Below are positions 16,060-24,519 of a stretch of 64,000 nt of DNA, piece by piece. Below the pieces are notes generated by a model. The model was not told where the DNA came from and searched no databases. It worked only from the letters and a program-made list of their open reading frames with translations. The stretch comes from Sorangium cellulosum So ce56. Its GTDB lineage: Bacteria; Myxococcota_A; Polyangia; Polyangiales; Polyangiaceae. A program made the position numbers and the translations under genes. The first letter of the stretch is position 1. The number at the start of each line of letters is the position of its first letter. The stretch lies in the NCBI RefSeq assembly GCF_000067165.1, contig NC_010162.1, positions 10,962,501-11,026,500 on the forward strand. The letters run 5' to 3'.

Positions 16060-17568
16060 TCAGCTGAACGCGGCGAGATGGTTTGAGACGGCCGAGGCGT
16101 CACCGGCGTCGGAGATCAGCGCTACGTAGCCGTCGGGACGGATGAGCACGAGGGTGCGCTCCGTCGCGCCGTAGGCGCGGGCGAGATGGCCAGCGGTGTC
16201 GGCGAGGTCGTCGGGGCCCGCCGGTTGTCCGACGACATGGAGCGTCCTCAGGTCGGAAGCTGAGGCGCCTATCGCAGGCGCGGGCCCGAAGCTCAGCAAC
16301 GTGAAGCGCCCGCCGCGCGTCAGCTCGAACAGCCGGCGTTCACCATCCACCGTGGTCAGCTTCGTCGCGTCGGGGGCGCGGTCGCCGGCGCGGAGCAGGG
16401 CAGCCTCGTCGCGGTCGTCGCGCGCCAGGGAAGAGCCGCGGTAGTGGATGTCGAGCTGGCTGATGCTCGCATCGCGGCGGAGGGCGACGTCCTTCCGCTC
16501 GAGCACCTGCTGGAGGCGCGTGTTCGAGAGCGCGAGCACGCCGGCCGCGATCGGTCGCCGCTCGGCCTCGTAGCTGTCGAGCAATGCCGGCGAGGCGCCC
16601 TTCGCGACCGCCGAGAGCTTCCAGCCGAGGTTGTGCGCGTCCTGGATGCCCGTGTTCATTCCCTGGCCGCCGGCGGGCGAGTGGATGTGCGCCGCGTCGC
16701 CGGCGAGGAACACGCGACCCGCGCGATACCTGTCGACGAGGCGGACGTTCGCGCGCCACAGCGACGACCACGTCGGCTCGTGGAGCCGGAGCTCGGTGCG
16801 GCCGCTCCGCCGCTCGAGGATCGCCTGCAAGTTCGCGAGGCTGAGCTCGGGGTCCTGTTGCGGCGCGACGACGGCGTGAACCTGGAAGAGGTCGGTCGAG
16901 GGCAGCGGGCAGAGGCCGACGGCGCCCTCCTCGTGCCACCAGATGCGCCAGGCGTCGCGGTCGAGGCCGTCGACGCCGGCGTCGGCGACGATCATCCGCA
17001 CTTCCTCGCGGGTCTCACCCTCGAACGCGATGCCGGCCTGCTTGCGGACGATGCTGTGGCCGCCGTCGCAGCCGACCAGCCAGCGCGCGGCGACCGTCTC
17101 CGCCTCACCGTCTTTGACGACCACCGCCGACACGCCTTCGTCGGACTGCTCGAAGCTCGCGAGCGCAGCACCGAACTCGACCGCGCCGCCGAGCTCCAGG
17201 AGCCGCAGCCGCAGCGCTTCCTCGGTGCGCCACTGGGGCGTGATCAGGCTCGCCGGATAGGGGATGTCGGAGCGACCCTTCAACGCCTCGGGGACGGCGC
17301 CGCCCAGCGTCTCCCGGCCGTCGGGAGCCGTGGAGAGGATCGGCATCGCCATCCGGCCGTGGGCGATCACGCGATCGACGATGCCGAGATCGTCGAAGAC
17401 CTCGAGCGTGCGCGGCTGGATGCCCTTGCCGCGCGAGCCGGGCCGCGGGCCTGGGGCGGCCTCGATCAGGCGGAAGGACACGCCGCTGCGGGCGAGCTCG
17501 CAGGCCAGCGTCAGCCCGGTCGGGCCGGCGCCGACGATCAGCACTGCGCACGCCTCGGGATTTGCCAT
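16060..17568 (-). CDS. FAD-dependent aromatic-type monooxygenase
   Basis: The product is 502 residues from ATG 17568, which has GGAGG upstream. The N-terminal Rossmann motif is LIVGAGPTGLTLACELARSG, and the second FAD motif is VFLAGDAAHIHSPAGGQGMN, both typical of class A flavoprotein hydroxylases. The C-terminal 120 residues form the thioredoxin-like domain found in the PheA/TfdB and antibiotic-hydroxylase branch. Substrates of this branch are phenols, polyketides or rifamycin-like compounds; the one here is unknown. The TetR-family gene is divergent, 87 bases away, and shares an inverted-repeat operator with it, so the enzyme is probably induced by its substrate. Confidence 0.9.
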   Translation of the reverse strand: MANPEACAVLIVGAGPTGLTLACELARSGVSFRLIEAAPGPRPGSRGKGIQPRTLEVFDDLGIVDRVIAHGRMAMPILSTAPDGRETLGGAVPEALKGRSDIPYPASLITPQWRTEEALRLRLLELGGAVEFGAALASFEQSDEGVSAVVVKDGEAETVAARWLVGCDGGHSIVRKQAGIAFEGETREEVRMIVADAGVDGLDRDAWRIWWHEEGAVGLCPLPSTDLFQVHAVVAPQQDPELSLANLQAILERRSGRTELRLHEPTWSSLWRANVRLVDRYRAGRVFLAGDAAHIHSPAGGQGMNTGIQDAHNLGWKLSAVAKGASPALLDSYEAERRPIAAGVLALSNTRLQQVLERKDVALRRDASISQLDIHYRGSSLARDDRDEAALLRAGDRAPDATKLTTVDGERRLFELTRGGRFTLLSFGPAPAIGASASDLRTLHVVGQPAGPDDLADTAGHLARAYGATERTLVLIRPDGYVALISDAGDASAVSNHLAAFS

Positions 17569-17600
17569 CGGCAGCCTCCGGTCGAAGAGAGTGATCCATC

Positions 17601-17626
17601 TCTTATCATCCGCGGCGTTGATAAGA
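17601..17626. promoter_or_regulatory. Inverted-repeat operator between monooxygenase and TetR genes
   Basis: TCTTATCA at 17601-17608 and its exact complement TGATAAGA at 17619-17626 flank a 10-base spacer. The palindrome is AT-rich in a GC-rich setting and lies midway in the 87-base divergent intergenic region. The spacing fits a TetR dimer site. It probably mediates repression of both genes. Confidence 0.75.
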
Positions 17627-17655
17627 AATGAAAATATCTCTAAACGATCGGGGCC

Positions 17656-18309
17656 ATGACGACAGGAACAGGAACGCGAGCGCGCCGCAGGCGACGCGGC
17701 GCGCAGCTCGAGGCCGATCTGCTCGACGCGACCTGGGAGGAGTTGGTCGAGGTCGGCTTCGCGAACCTGACCATGGAATCGGTCGCCGCGCGCGCTCGCA
17801 CGGGGATCGCGGTCCTGTACCGTCGCTGGGCGAACAAGGACGAGCTGGTGTTCGCCGCCCTCCAGCACCGCCGGGACGTGAGCCCGGTCGCGGTCCCCGA
17901 CACCGGCGCCCTGCGCAGCGACCTGCTCGCCCATCTGACGGCCCTGAGCGACGCCCTTGCCGGCTTCTTCGCCATCGCCGCAGCCGCCGCCTTCTCGGGG
18001 TTGCTGGCCGGCACCGGCCTGACCCCCTCGCAGGTGCGCGACAAGGTCATGGACACCCGGAAGCCGCGTGTCCGCATCCCCTACCAGCGCGCCCACGACC
18101 GCGGCGAGATCGACCTCGAGCGCATTCCCTCCGCCGTGCTCGCCATGCCGTACGACCTCGTGCGGCACGACCTGCTCATGGATCTCAGGCCGCTGAAACC
18201 CGCACGCATCCAGTCCATCGTGGACGAGCTCTTCCTGCCCCTCGTACAGAGCTTTGGAGCGCGCGAAGGCAATGCAGCACGTGCAGCACGTCGCGTTCGG
18301 CGTCGATGA
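17656..18309 (+). CDS. TetR/AcrR family transcriptional regulator
   Basis: The product is 217 residues. After a basic N-terminal tail comes the TetR helix-turn-helix: LLDATWEELVEVGFANLTME then SVAARARTGIAVLYRRWANK, whose last part is the recognition helix. The C-terminal ligand domain is helical. It is divergent from the FAD monooxygenase and an inverted repeat lies between them, so it is most likely the local, substrate-responsive repressor of both. The 3' end faces the convergent STAND-like gene. Confidence 0.92.
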   Translation: MTTGTGTRARRRRRGAQLEADLLDATWEELVEVGFANLTMESVAARARTGIAVLYRRWANKDELVFAALQHRRDVSPVAVPDTGALRSDLLAHLTALSDALAGFFAIAAAAAFSGLLAGTGLTPSQVRDKVMDTRKPRVRIPYQRAHDRGEIDLERIPSAVLAMPYDLVRHDLLMDLRPLKPARIQSIVDELFLPLVQSFGAREGNAARAARRVRRR

Positions 18310-18435
18310 CGTCCTGACGGGTCCACGAGAGCGCGGCGCGTGGAGCTCGTCGAGAACGCGGCTCTCGCTCGTACGGATCTCGATCAGCTCGCCGTCATCG
18401 ACCGGTGTTTCTGGCGGGATTTGTGGCACGCGGAG

Positions 18436-20484
18436 CTACGGGAGCCATCGGCCCACCTCGGCGATGGCACGGGCGACCCCAACGACAGCCGCCGTCCCGC
18501 CCAGCCGCAGCAAGAGCGGAGAGAGCTCGGTGAGGCTGCCGAAGCCCACCAACATCCCGGGGAAGTCGCTCGTCCAGTCGCCCCCGAGCTCGCTGCACAC
18601 GACCGTGGCGGCGTCGGCAAGGGCCATCCAGGGCGCGCACGCCGAAAGGACCCGCAGCGCCACCCGGTCGCCGTGGGCCCAGTACGCGGTCATGACCTCT
18701 CGTACGGCCTTCTCGCGCATGTCCTCGGGAAGATCGGGCAAGATGCCCGCGAAGCTGACCATCCGTGATTCCCCTTCTCGGCTCTCCGCGAGGCGCCAAG
18801 CTTCGTCGGGCGAGAGGTCCGTGGGTCGAACCACCATGTCCCTCGACAGGTAGGCATCGACTTCGTCGTATGTCGCGCCCGCGCGGATCCGGCGCGTGCG
18901 TTCGGGGTCGGCCGCGCTCCGGTCCGTCGTCACGTGCGGGATGGACCGGGGAAGGATCTCATCGAGACCTGCGCACGCATCCGTTGCCCATGCCTGAACC
19001 AGCTGCCGCTCCGAGCCTGTCACCAGGGAGACAAGCGTCACCAGCGCCTCGGCGCGCTCGCGCGCGGCGCCCGTCGGTCGGGTAAGGTCCACGGCGGGTT
19101 CGGTGTAGGGCTCGGCAGGGTCGCGCTCTTCATCGCGACTGCCCTCCTTCGCGCAGAGCGCCCCATCCACGAGCGCACACCGGACGACATCGCACACACG
19201 AGCGGCCCTCTCCGCGCTGGCACCTGGATCGCTCTCGGTCCCGAAGCGACAGGCCAGGAGGAGCGCATCCGTCGCAGCGCGACGAGCTCGCTGGACGTCC
19301 GCCAGAAATCCCACGAGGCCTCCCGGCCTGTCCATCCAGGCCCTGAGCCACGCCGGCGAGACAAGAGCCATGCAATCGGTCACTCCAGCGCTTCGCCGCG
19401 TCATGTGAGCGCCGAGGTACTCCACGAGGTACGGAGGCCACGCGACGTGAGGCTCGGAAGCCGCGTTGCACGCACGCAGCGTCGATAACCCGCGCTCGAC
19501 GATGGCATCCTCGATGGCCGCGACGCGATCGGACGCGCCCCAGCGGGCGCGCCCCGCGTCGTCTCGGAACCGGTAGGCTCCCCCGTCGTCCGTGACGACG
19601 AGCCGGCGAGCTGGATCCGGGGCGCGCTCGAGCGCCTCGAGCTCGGCTGGGTCGACGCCCACCGCCCGCACGAGATCGTCACGCGACACGGGAGCAAGGC
19701 TCGCGGCGAGCGCGTCGAAGGCACGCGCGGCGAGCGCTCCCTCCTCGCCCAGGGACTCCAGAGCGCTCCGTGCCCTGGCAGGCTCGTCGAGCGATGGACG
19801 AGCCGCGGAGCATGATATTGGCGTCATCTCCTCCGCCACCCACGCGAGCCTGTCGCGCCATGGCACACCACTCGGCGCGTGCTCCTCGGCGTCGACGGAC
19901 ACGACGATATGCGCGCCGTCACCGGGGTCGCGCAGGAGAGGAATTCGTGGATCCGGCCACCCGTCGGCGGCGCGCTCGAGGCCGTCGAGGATCACGAGCA
20001 GCTGGGGGTTCTCGTCGTCAGGCACAGAGGAGACCCATCCGACACCCCCCAGGGCCAGACGGATGGCAGCCACCAGCTCCCCCGGGCTCCGCGGGCGGCT
20101 GAACATGGCGGTCGCCGATCCCTTGAACAGGCCGAAGAACAGCTTCAGCATGTCGCGCTCGACCGCGGTCCCGAAGCAAGCGCTGACAGGCACGAAGATC
20201 ACCTCCGCGGCGCGGCGCTCGGCCACCGACAGGGCCCAGCGCGCCAGGAGGGCGGAGCGGAAGCTCGGGTCCGCGCCCGCGACGAGCGCGCAGGTGGGCC
20301 CCGCCGTGAACCACTCATCGAGCGCGGCGAGCAGCGCACGGCTTTCCTGCGGCGCAGGGTCGAGGAGGACGTCCTCGGCGACGGACCGCCAGAACGCGGC
20401 GAGCCCTCCATGCGACCGCGCAAGACCGCCCTCCGGGCCGCGCAGGGATGACAGCGCGGCCAGCTGCTCGGAAGGGCCGTTCAT
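18436..20484 (-). CDS. STAND-like NTPase-fold protein with degenerate P-loop, coupled to Rhs toxin
   Basis: The product is 682 residues. The start ATG overlaps the Rhs stop by one base (TGATG), so it is translated by coupling and sits where an immunity gene is expected. The region LVAGADPSFRSALLARWAL matches a STAND P-loop in shape, but the G-K-S/T core is lost (GADPSFRS, about residues 70-77), so ATP binding is doubtful. A Walker B-like LLVILDGLE remains near residue 165. The rest is helical without recognisable repeats. No membrane segment is seen. It could be the immunity protein, a chaperone or adaptor for the Rhs, or an unrelated NTPase-like scaffold. Confidence 0.8.
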   Translation of the reverse strand: MNGPSEQLAALSSLRGPEGGLARSHGGLAAFWRSVAEDVLLDPAPQESRALLAALDEWFTAGPTCALVAGADPSFRSALLARWALSVAERRAAEVIFVPVSACFGTAVERDMLKLFFGLFKGSATAMFSRPRSPGELVAAIRLALGGVGWVSSVPDDENPQLLVILDGLERAADGWPDPRIPLLRDPGDGAHIVVSVDAEEHAPSGVPWRDRLAWVAEEMTPISCSAARPSLDEPARARSALESLGEEGALAARAFDALAASLAPVSRDDLVRAVGVDPAELEALERAPDPARRLVVTDDGGAYRFRDDAGRARWGASDRVAAIEDAIVERGLSTLRACNAASEPHVAWPPYLVEYLGAHMTRRSAGVTDCMALVSPAWLRAWMDRPGGLVGFLADVQRARRAATDALLLACRFGTESDPGASAERAARVCDVVRCALVDGALCAKEGSRDEERDPAEPYTEPAVDLTRPTGAARERAEALVTLVSLVTGSERQLVQAWATDACAGLDEILPRSIPHVTTDRSAADPERTRRIRAGATYDEVDAYLSRDMVVRPTDLSPDEAWRLAESREGESRMVSFAGILPDLPEDMREKAVREVMTAYWAHGDRVALRVLSACAPWMALADAATVVCSELGGDWTSDFPGMLVGFGSLTELSPLLLRLGGTAAVVGVARAIAEVGRWLP

Positions 20485-23400
20485 CAACGTCTTCCCGCGT
20501 TCATGAAAATCTTCCGTGTACCCGGGTTGTAGGTCGACTCTCCATTCCAGGGCCCGGTCTTCGTCAGGTTCTTTGGCGAGTGTCCCTGGACGGAGGTATG
20601 AGGGATCCCCATATCTTTCAGCATTTCCTTGCAGACAGGGCAGGGGTTGGCCGCGACTCGCCTATTTCTCTTGTAGTCGTCAGCGTTGCCTTCGTACGTC
20701 TCCAGCGTGTAGCCCTCTTCCTGGAACATCCTGGCAACATCCGCCTTCGTGGCGCCGGGACCGAGTCGATGCGCCAGGTTGGTGAGCGCCGAGCGCTCGG
20801 CGCAGGGCTTGCCATTCGGCACCGCACTGTGAGACGCCGGGAGAGGCCGACCTGTGTCCTGACTATGACCATCAGCGACGATGTTGCCCGCCCTGTCCTT
20901 GATGATCGAGTACATCAGCCCCTCGACGTCGACCGCCGAGGTCGGGCAGTTGGCCGCGTAGGCGAAGACGTTGAGGCCGCCCTCGATCCCCAAGGGATCG
21001 GCGCTGATGTACCGGCCGAGCTCGGGATCGTAATAGCGATATCTGTTGTACGAGAGCCCGGTCTCCTCGTCCGCGTATTGCCCCCGGAAGCGCAGCGGCG
21101 TGCTCGTCTGCGCGCCTTCCGCCGACGTCGCCGATCCCCACGGGTCGCGGGCGAGCTCGCAGCCGATCTGCCCGTCAGGTCCGACGAGCATCTCGGGCGC
21201 GCCCGAGTCGTCGGTCAGATAATGCCACCACGCCGACACGGTGCGCGCCCCGCCCTGGGCGCGGGCTTCTCGGTGCGCGACGGGGACGGTCCTGTCGTGC
21301 TCGAACACGTACGTTCGCTCGTCCACGATGGGGTCGCCTCCGGCGTCGGTCTTGCGGCGAATCTCGTGCACGAGCGCCCCACCATCCCAGACGAAGCGCG
21401 TCGCCTCGACCAGCCGCTCGGAGCCGTCCGCCGTGCGGGCGAGGAGCCGCTTCGCGACACGCCTGCCGAACGGATCGTACTCGAACGCGACGATCTCGCC
21501 ATCGGGGCGTTCGACCCTCGCCAGCATGCCTGACGCCGACCAGAGATAACGCGTGAGCTCCTCCTCGCCTGCCGTGCGGCGTATGCGCTTCGTGACGAGG
21601 CGACCGTCTTCGTCCCAAGTGTATTCAGTATCTCCAGCACGCTGGATCCGACCGCCGACCGCGTACGAGCGCGGCGGAGCTCCGGGCGTGGCGTCGTGCA
21701 GGTTGCCCGCGAGATCGTACCGGAACGAGGCTACCTCGCCCCCGTGGCGACGCACCCCGGCAAGCTGGCCGGCAGGATCGTAGCCGTACTGCGTGACCCC
21801 ACCGCGAGCGCTCCAGTGTTCCTCGAGGAGGCCGGCGGGCGTGTAGCGACGCCACTCGGCGTGCACCGTCCCGGGCGGCAAGCGCCCGACCCAGGCGGGC
21901 TGCACGGAGAGATCCCTGCCCCTCACGCCGGAGGTGCTCGAGACGATCCGCCGCTCGGAGAGGCGCCCCAATGCATCGTACGCCATGTCGATCCGCGCTC
22001 CGCCCTTGAGCGAGCGTGTCAGCTCACGCCCCCAGGGATCGCGCGTCGACACAGCCTCGGCCTGGCCGTCGAGGAACAGCGCTACTTGCTGCCGCGCGAA
22101 GTCGTGGGACCACTGCGCCGTATGCCCGAGCGAGGTGCGGCGGGCGGCGACCTCCCCGGTGATCCGATACTCGGTCTGCACCGTGACAGGAGCCCCGGCG
22201 ACCTCCTGCGTCTCGGCGACGATCCATCCCTTCTCGTTTCTGTCGAACGCGAAGCGGCCCGCGGCGTTCTCGGCGAAGATGATCTCGCCTCGCCCATTGT
22301 ACTCGAACGACTCCTCGGTTCCATCGTCGAAGATCCGCCTGGTCATCTGGCCTGCGAGATCGCGCTTGTACTCGGAGCGTTGTCCCAGCCCGTTCTCGGA
22401 CCACACCACCCTGCCCATCGCGTCGTACCCGTACCGCAGGACCCGTCCATCGAACGTGCGCTCGGCGATGACGAGCCCGGCGAGGTTCCTCTCATAGCTG
22501 TGCACCTCGCCCCGGCCGTTCGTGACGCGCATGAGCCACCCTTCGCGGTTGTACTTCAGCTCGGTCACTTCACCGTTTGGCCTCTCGACGCGAACGGGTT
22601 TGTGAAGTCCTCCATAGGTGATTCGCGTCGTCTGACCATCGGGTTCGGTGAGGCTGATGAGGTTGCCCGCTCCGTCGTACTCGTAGCGCTCGACCGACCC
22701 ATCCGGCGAGATCACGGACAGGACGCGACCCCCCGTGGAGTACGTGAACGCCGTCCGTCCACCCCGCGCGTCCCAGAGCTCGACGCACCGGCCCCACGCA
22801 TCGTAGCGCGCTCGTGTTTGCGCTCCGGCCTGGTCGATGTGCTCGATGACGTTGCCCTGCACATCGCGGCGGAAGACGAGCGTCCTGCCGTCGGGCCAGC
22901 GGACCTCGATGGGCAGACCTCGCGCATCGAAGCGCGCCGAGCAGACGGCGCCGATCGGATCGGTCCAGAACAGGCTGTCGCCCGCGCGATCGACGCGGGT
23001 CGTCTCCCCGTCCGGCCCGATGACAGCGGTGATCTCTCCCGATGCGTCGCGCTCGATCACGGTGCGCCGGCCGAGCGGGTCCACCACCTCCGTCTCGCGC
23101 CCCATGGCATCACGCTTCCAGGTCGTCCGCGCCCCGAGCGGATCGGTGAACGAGGCAAGAAAGCCCCGCTTGTCGTAGGTGCGGCCGAAGACGCCGAGCG
23201 GCGTCACCGCCTTGTCGACCAACCCATGCGCGTTGCCGAAGTACCGATGGAGCGCCACCGAGTCGACGGCCTCGGAGTAGCCGTCTCCTGAGTACTCGAG
23301 CTTCGTGTGGAGGATCCCCCTGGCCCGGGTGACATGATCGGCGAGCATCTCGGGGACGTCGTCCGTCAGGCTCGGATCCGCCTTGCCGAGGTACTCACCC

Positions 23401-24386
23401 CACGTCTCGACGCACCGGCCTTGGTCGTCGTATCGGAAGGAGAACATGAGGCCCGTCGGGCCCGTGATGGACGTCAACCGATGGCTCGCGTCGTACTCGT
23501 ACCGCGTCACGTACCCGTCGGCGTCAGCTGCCTCGACGAGCCTGCCCCCTGCGTCGTAGGCGTAGCGGGCGAACGCGACCCACCTCCCCTGGGCGACGGT
23601 GTTCTTCGCCTCGAAGGCGGCGATGCGGCGGTCCCGCCCGCGCAGCACGCGGACGATACGCCCGGAGGCGTCCGTCACCTCAGCGAGGGCGCCACGATCG
23701 TAGGCGAGGACGATCCGGTTCTGGGCTCGGTCGCCGATGACGGTCGGCAGGTAGCGCTCGCCCTCGTCGGAGAGGACCTGCTCGCCGAAGAACAGGTACT
23801 GCCCATCCACGAGATCGAGCCGGAACCCGTCGCCTTCGCGGTGAACGATCCAGCCGTGGGGGCCGATGACCCCCGTCCCTGGCAGCACCTTGCCGAGGTC
23901 GTGCTCGACGCCGTCGAACGAGAGGATGTGCAACGAGCCGCGGCGCTGGAGGAGCTGCCAGGCGAGCGAGTGGGTCCACCCGAACCCGAGGCCGACATCG
24001 CGGTCGCGCGCGCTGCTCGAATACGTGCGCTCGATGACGAGCGGCAGAGGGCCGGGAAAGCAGACATCGACGGCGGGTACCGTGAAGACGCGTCCGGTCA
24101 CCACGTCGACGGGATCGCCGCGCGACATCTTGCCGCTCGAGCCGGAGCCATGGTGGTTCGGGCAGCCGCCGCCGTCCGTCGAGCCGGTGCCGCATGAGCC
24201 GGCGCCCTTGCCGCCGCCGCCCGCGCCGTCGCCCCCGTTGCTGCCGTTGCCGCCCTGGCCGTCGCCCGCGCCATTGCCTCCACGACCGCCGGAGCCACCA
24301 CCACCGCCGCCGCCCCCCATCACGAAGACGCCGGGGTTCATGCCAGGGATGGCAGGGATGTTCGGGACCGGGGCGGTACGGGCCAT
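20484..24386 (-). CDS. Rhs/YD-repeat protein with C-terminal deaminase-like toxin domain
   Basis: The product is 1300 residues. A Gly-rich N-terminus (about 20-80) leads to a DUF6531-type module (GDPVDVVTGRVF...). YD repeats fill about 250-1080 and the Rhs core ends with YYDPELGRYISADPLGIEGG near 1110. After the shell-closing segment VDVEGL comes a toxin domain of about 150 residues. It has the zinc-deaminase pattern Cys1195-Ala-Glu1197 and Pro-Cys1249-Pro-Val-Cys1252. CAE with PCxxC is the cytidine-deaminase arrangement; many polymorphic toxins use HAE instead. There is no PAAR, VgrG or signal peptide, so the delivery route is unclear. The downstream gene overlaps by one base. Confidence 0.92.
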   Translation of the reverse strand: MARTAPVPNIPAIPGMNPGVFVMGGGGGGGGSGGRGGNGAGDGQGGNGSNGGDGAGGGGKGAGSCGTGSTDGGGCPNHHGSGSSGKMSRGDPVDVVTGRVFTVPAVDVCFPGPLPLVIERTYSSSARDRDVGLGFGWTHSLAWQLLQRRGSLHILSFDGVEHDLGKVLPGTGVIGPHGWIVHREGDGFRLDLVDGQYLFFGEQVLSDEGERYLPTVIGDRAQNRIVLAYDRGALAEVTDASGRIVRVLRGRDRRIAAFEAKNTVAQGRWVAFARYAYDAGGRLVEAADADGYVTRYEYDASHRLTSITGPTGLMFSFRYDDQGRCVETWGEYLGKADPSLTDDVPEMLADHVTRARGILHTKLEYSGDGYSEAVDSVALHRYFGNAHGLVDKAVTPLGVFGRTYDKRGFLASFTDPLGARTTWKRDAMGRETEVVDPLGRRTVIERDASGEITAVIGPDGETTRVDRAGDSLFWTDPIGAVCSARFDARGLPIEVRWPDGRTLVFRRDVQGNVIEHIDQAGAQTRARYDAWGRCVELWDARGGRTAFTYSTGGRVLSVISPDGSVERYEYDGAGNLISLTEPDGQTTRITYGGLHKPVRVERPNGEVTELKYNREGWLMRVTNGRGEVHSYERNLAGLVIAERTFDGRVLRYGYDAMGRVVWSENGLGQRSEYKRDLAGQMTRRIFDDGTEESFEYNGRGEIIFAENAAGRFAFDRNEKGWIVAETQEVAGAPVTVQTEYRITGEVAARRTSLGHTAQWSHDFARQQVALFLDGQAEAVSTRDPWGRELTRSLKGGARIDMAYDALGRLSERRIVSSTSGVRGRDLSVQPAWVGRLPPGTVHAEWRRYTPAGLLEEHWSARGGVTQYGYDPAGQLAGVRRHGGEVASFRYDLAGNLHDATPGAPPRSYAVGGRIQRAGDTEYTWDEDGRLVTKRIRRTAGEEELTRYLWSASGMLARVERPDGEIVAFEYDPFGRRVAKRLLARTADGSERLVEATRFVWDGGALVHEIRRKTDAGGDPIVDERTYVFEHDRTVPVAHREARAQGGARTVSAWWHYLTDDSGAPEMLVGPDGQIGCELARDPWGSATSAEGAQTSTPLRFRGQYADEETGLSYNRYRYYDPELGRYISADPLGIEGGLNVFAYAANCPTSAVDVEGLMYSIIKDRAGNIVADGHSQDTGRPLPASHSAVPNGKPCAERSALTNLAHRLGPGATKADVARMFQEEGYTLETYEGNADDYKRNRRVAANPCPVCKEMLKDMGIPHTSVQGHSPKNLTKTGPWNGESTYNPGTRKIFMNAGRR

Positions 24387-24519
24387 GCGCCAAGGATACT
24401 TTGGCGAGCCGATATCCGGGCGACGATCGACACCCGCTCGTTATCCGGCAGCTCTCACGTCGACGGGGCCGTCCTCGCGGGCGGCACGCGACCGCCGGCG
24501 AGGACCTCCGTGAGTTCCC

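Noticed and set aside
17569..18429. Long N-terminal extension of the FAD monooxygenase, or a separate gene starting at 18429
   Set aside because: The frame stays open through the antisense of the TetR gene. The first 40 residues from 18429 (MPQIPPETPVDDGELIEIRT...) look gene-like and follow the STAND stop by 6 bases, so a small remnant is possible, but there is no stop before the TetR antisense and no recognisable domain.
18436..20484. Active STAND ATPase
   Set aside because: The P-loop lacks the essential Lys and Gly pattern, so I call it STAND-like only.
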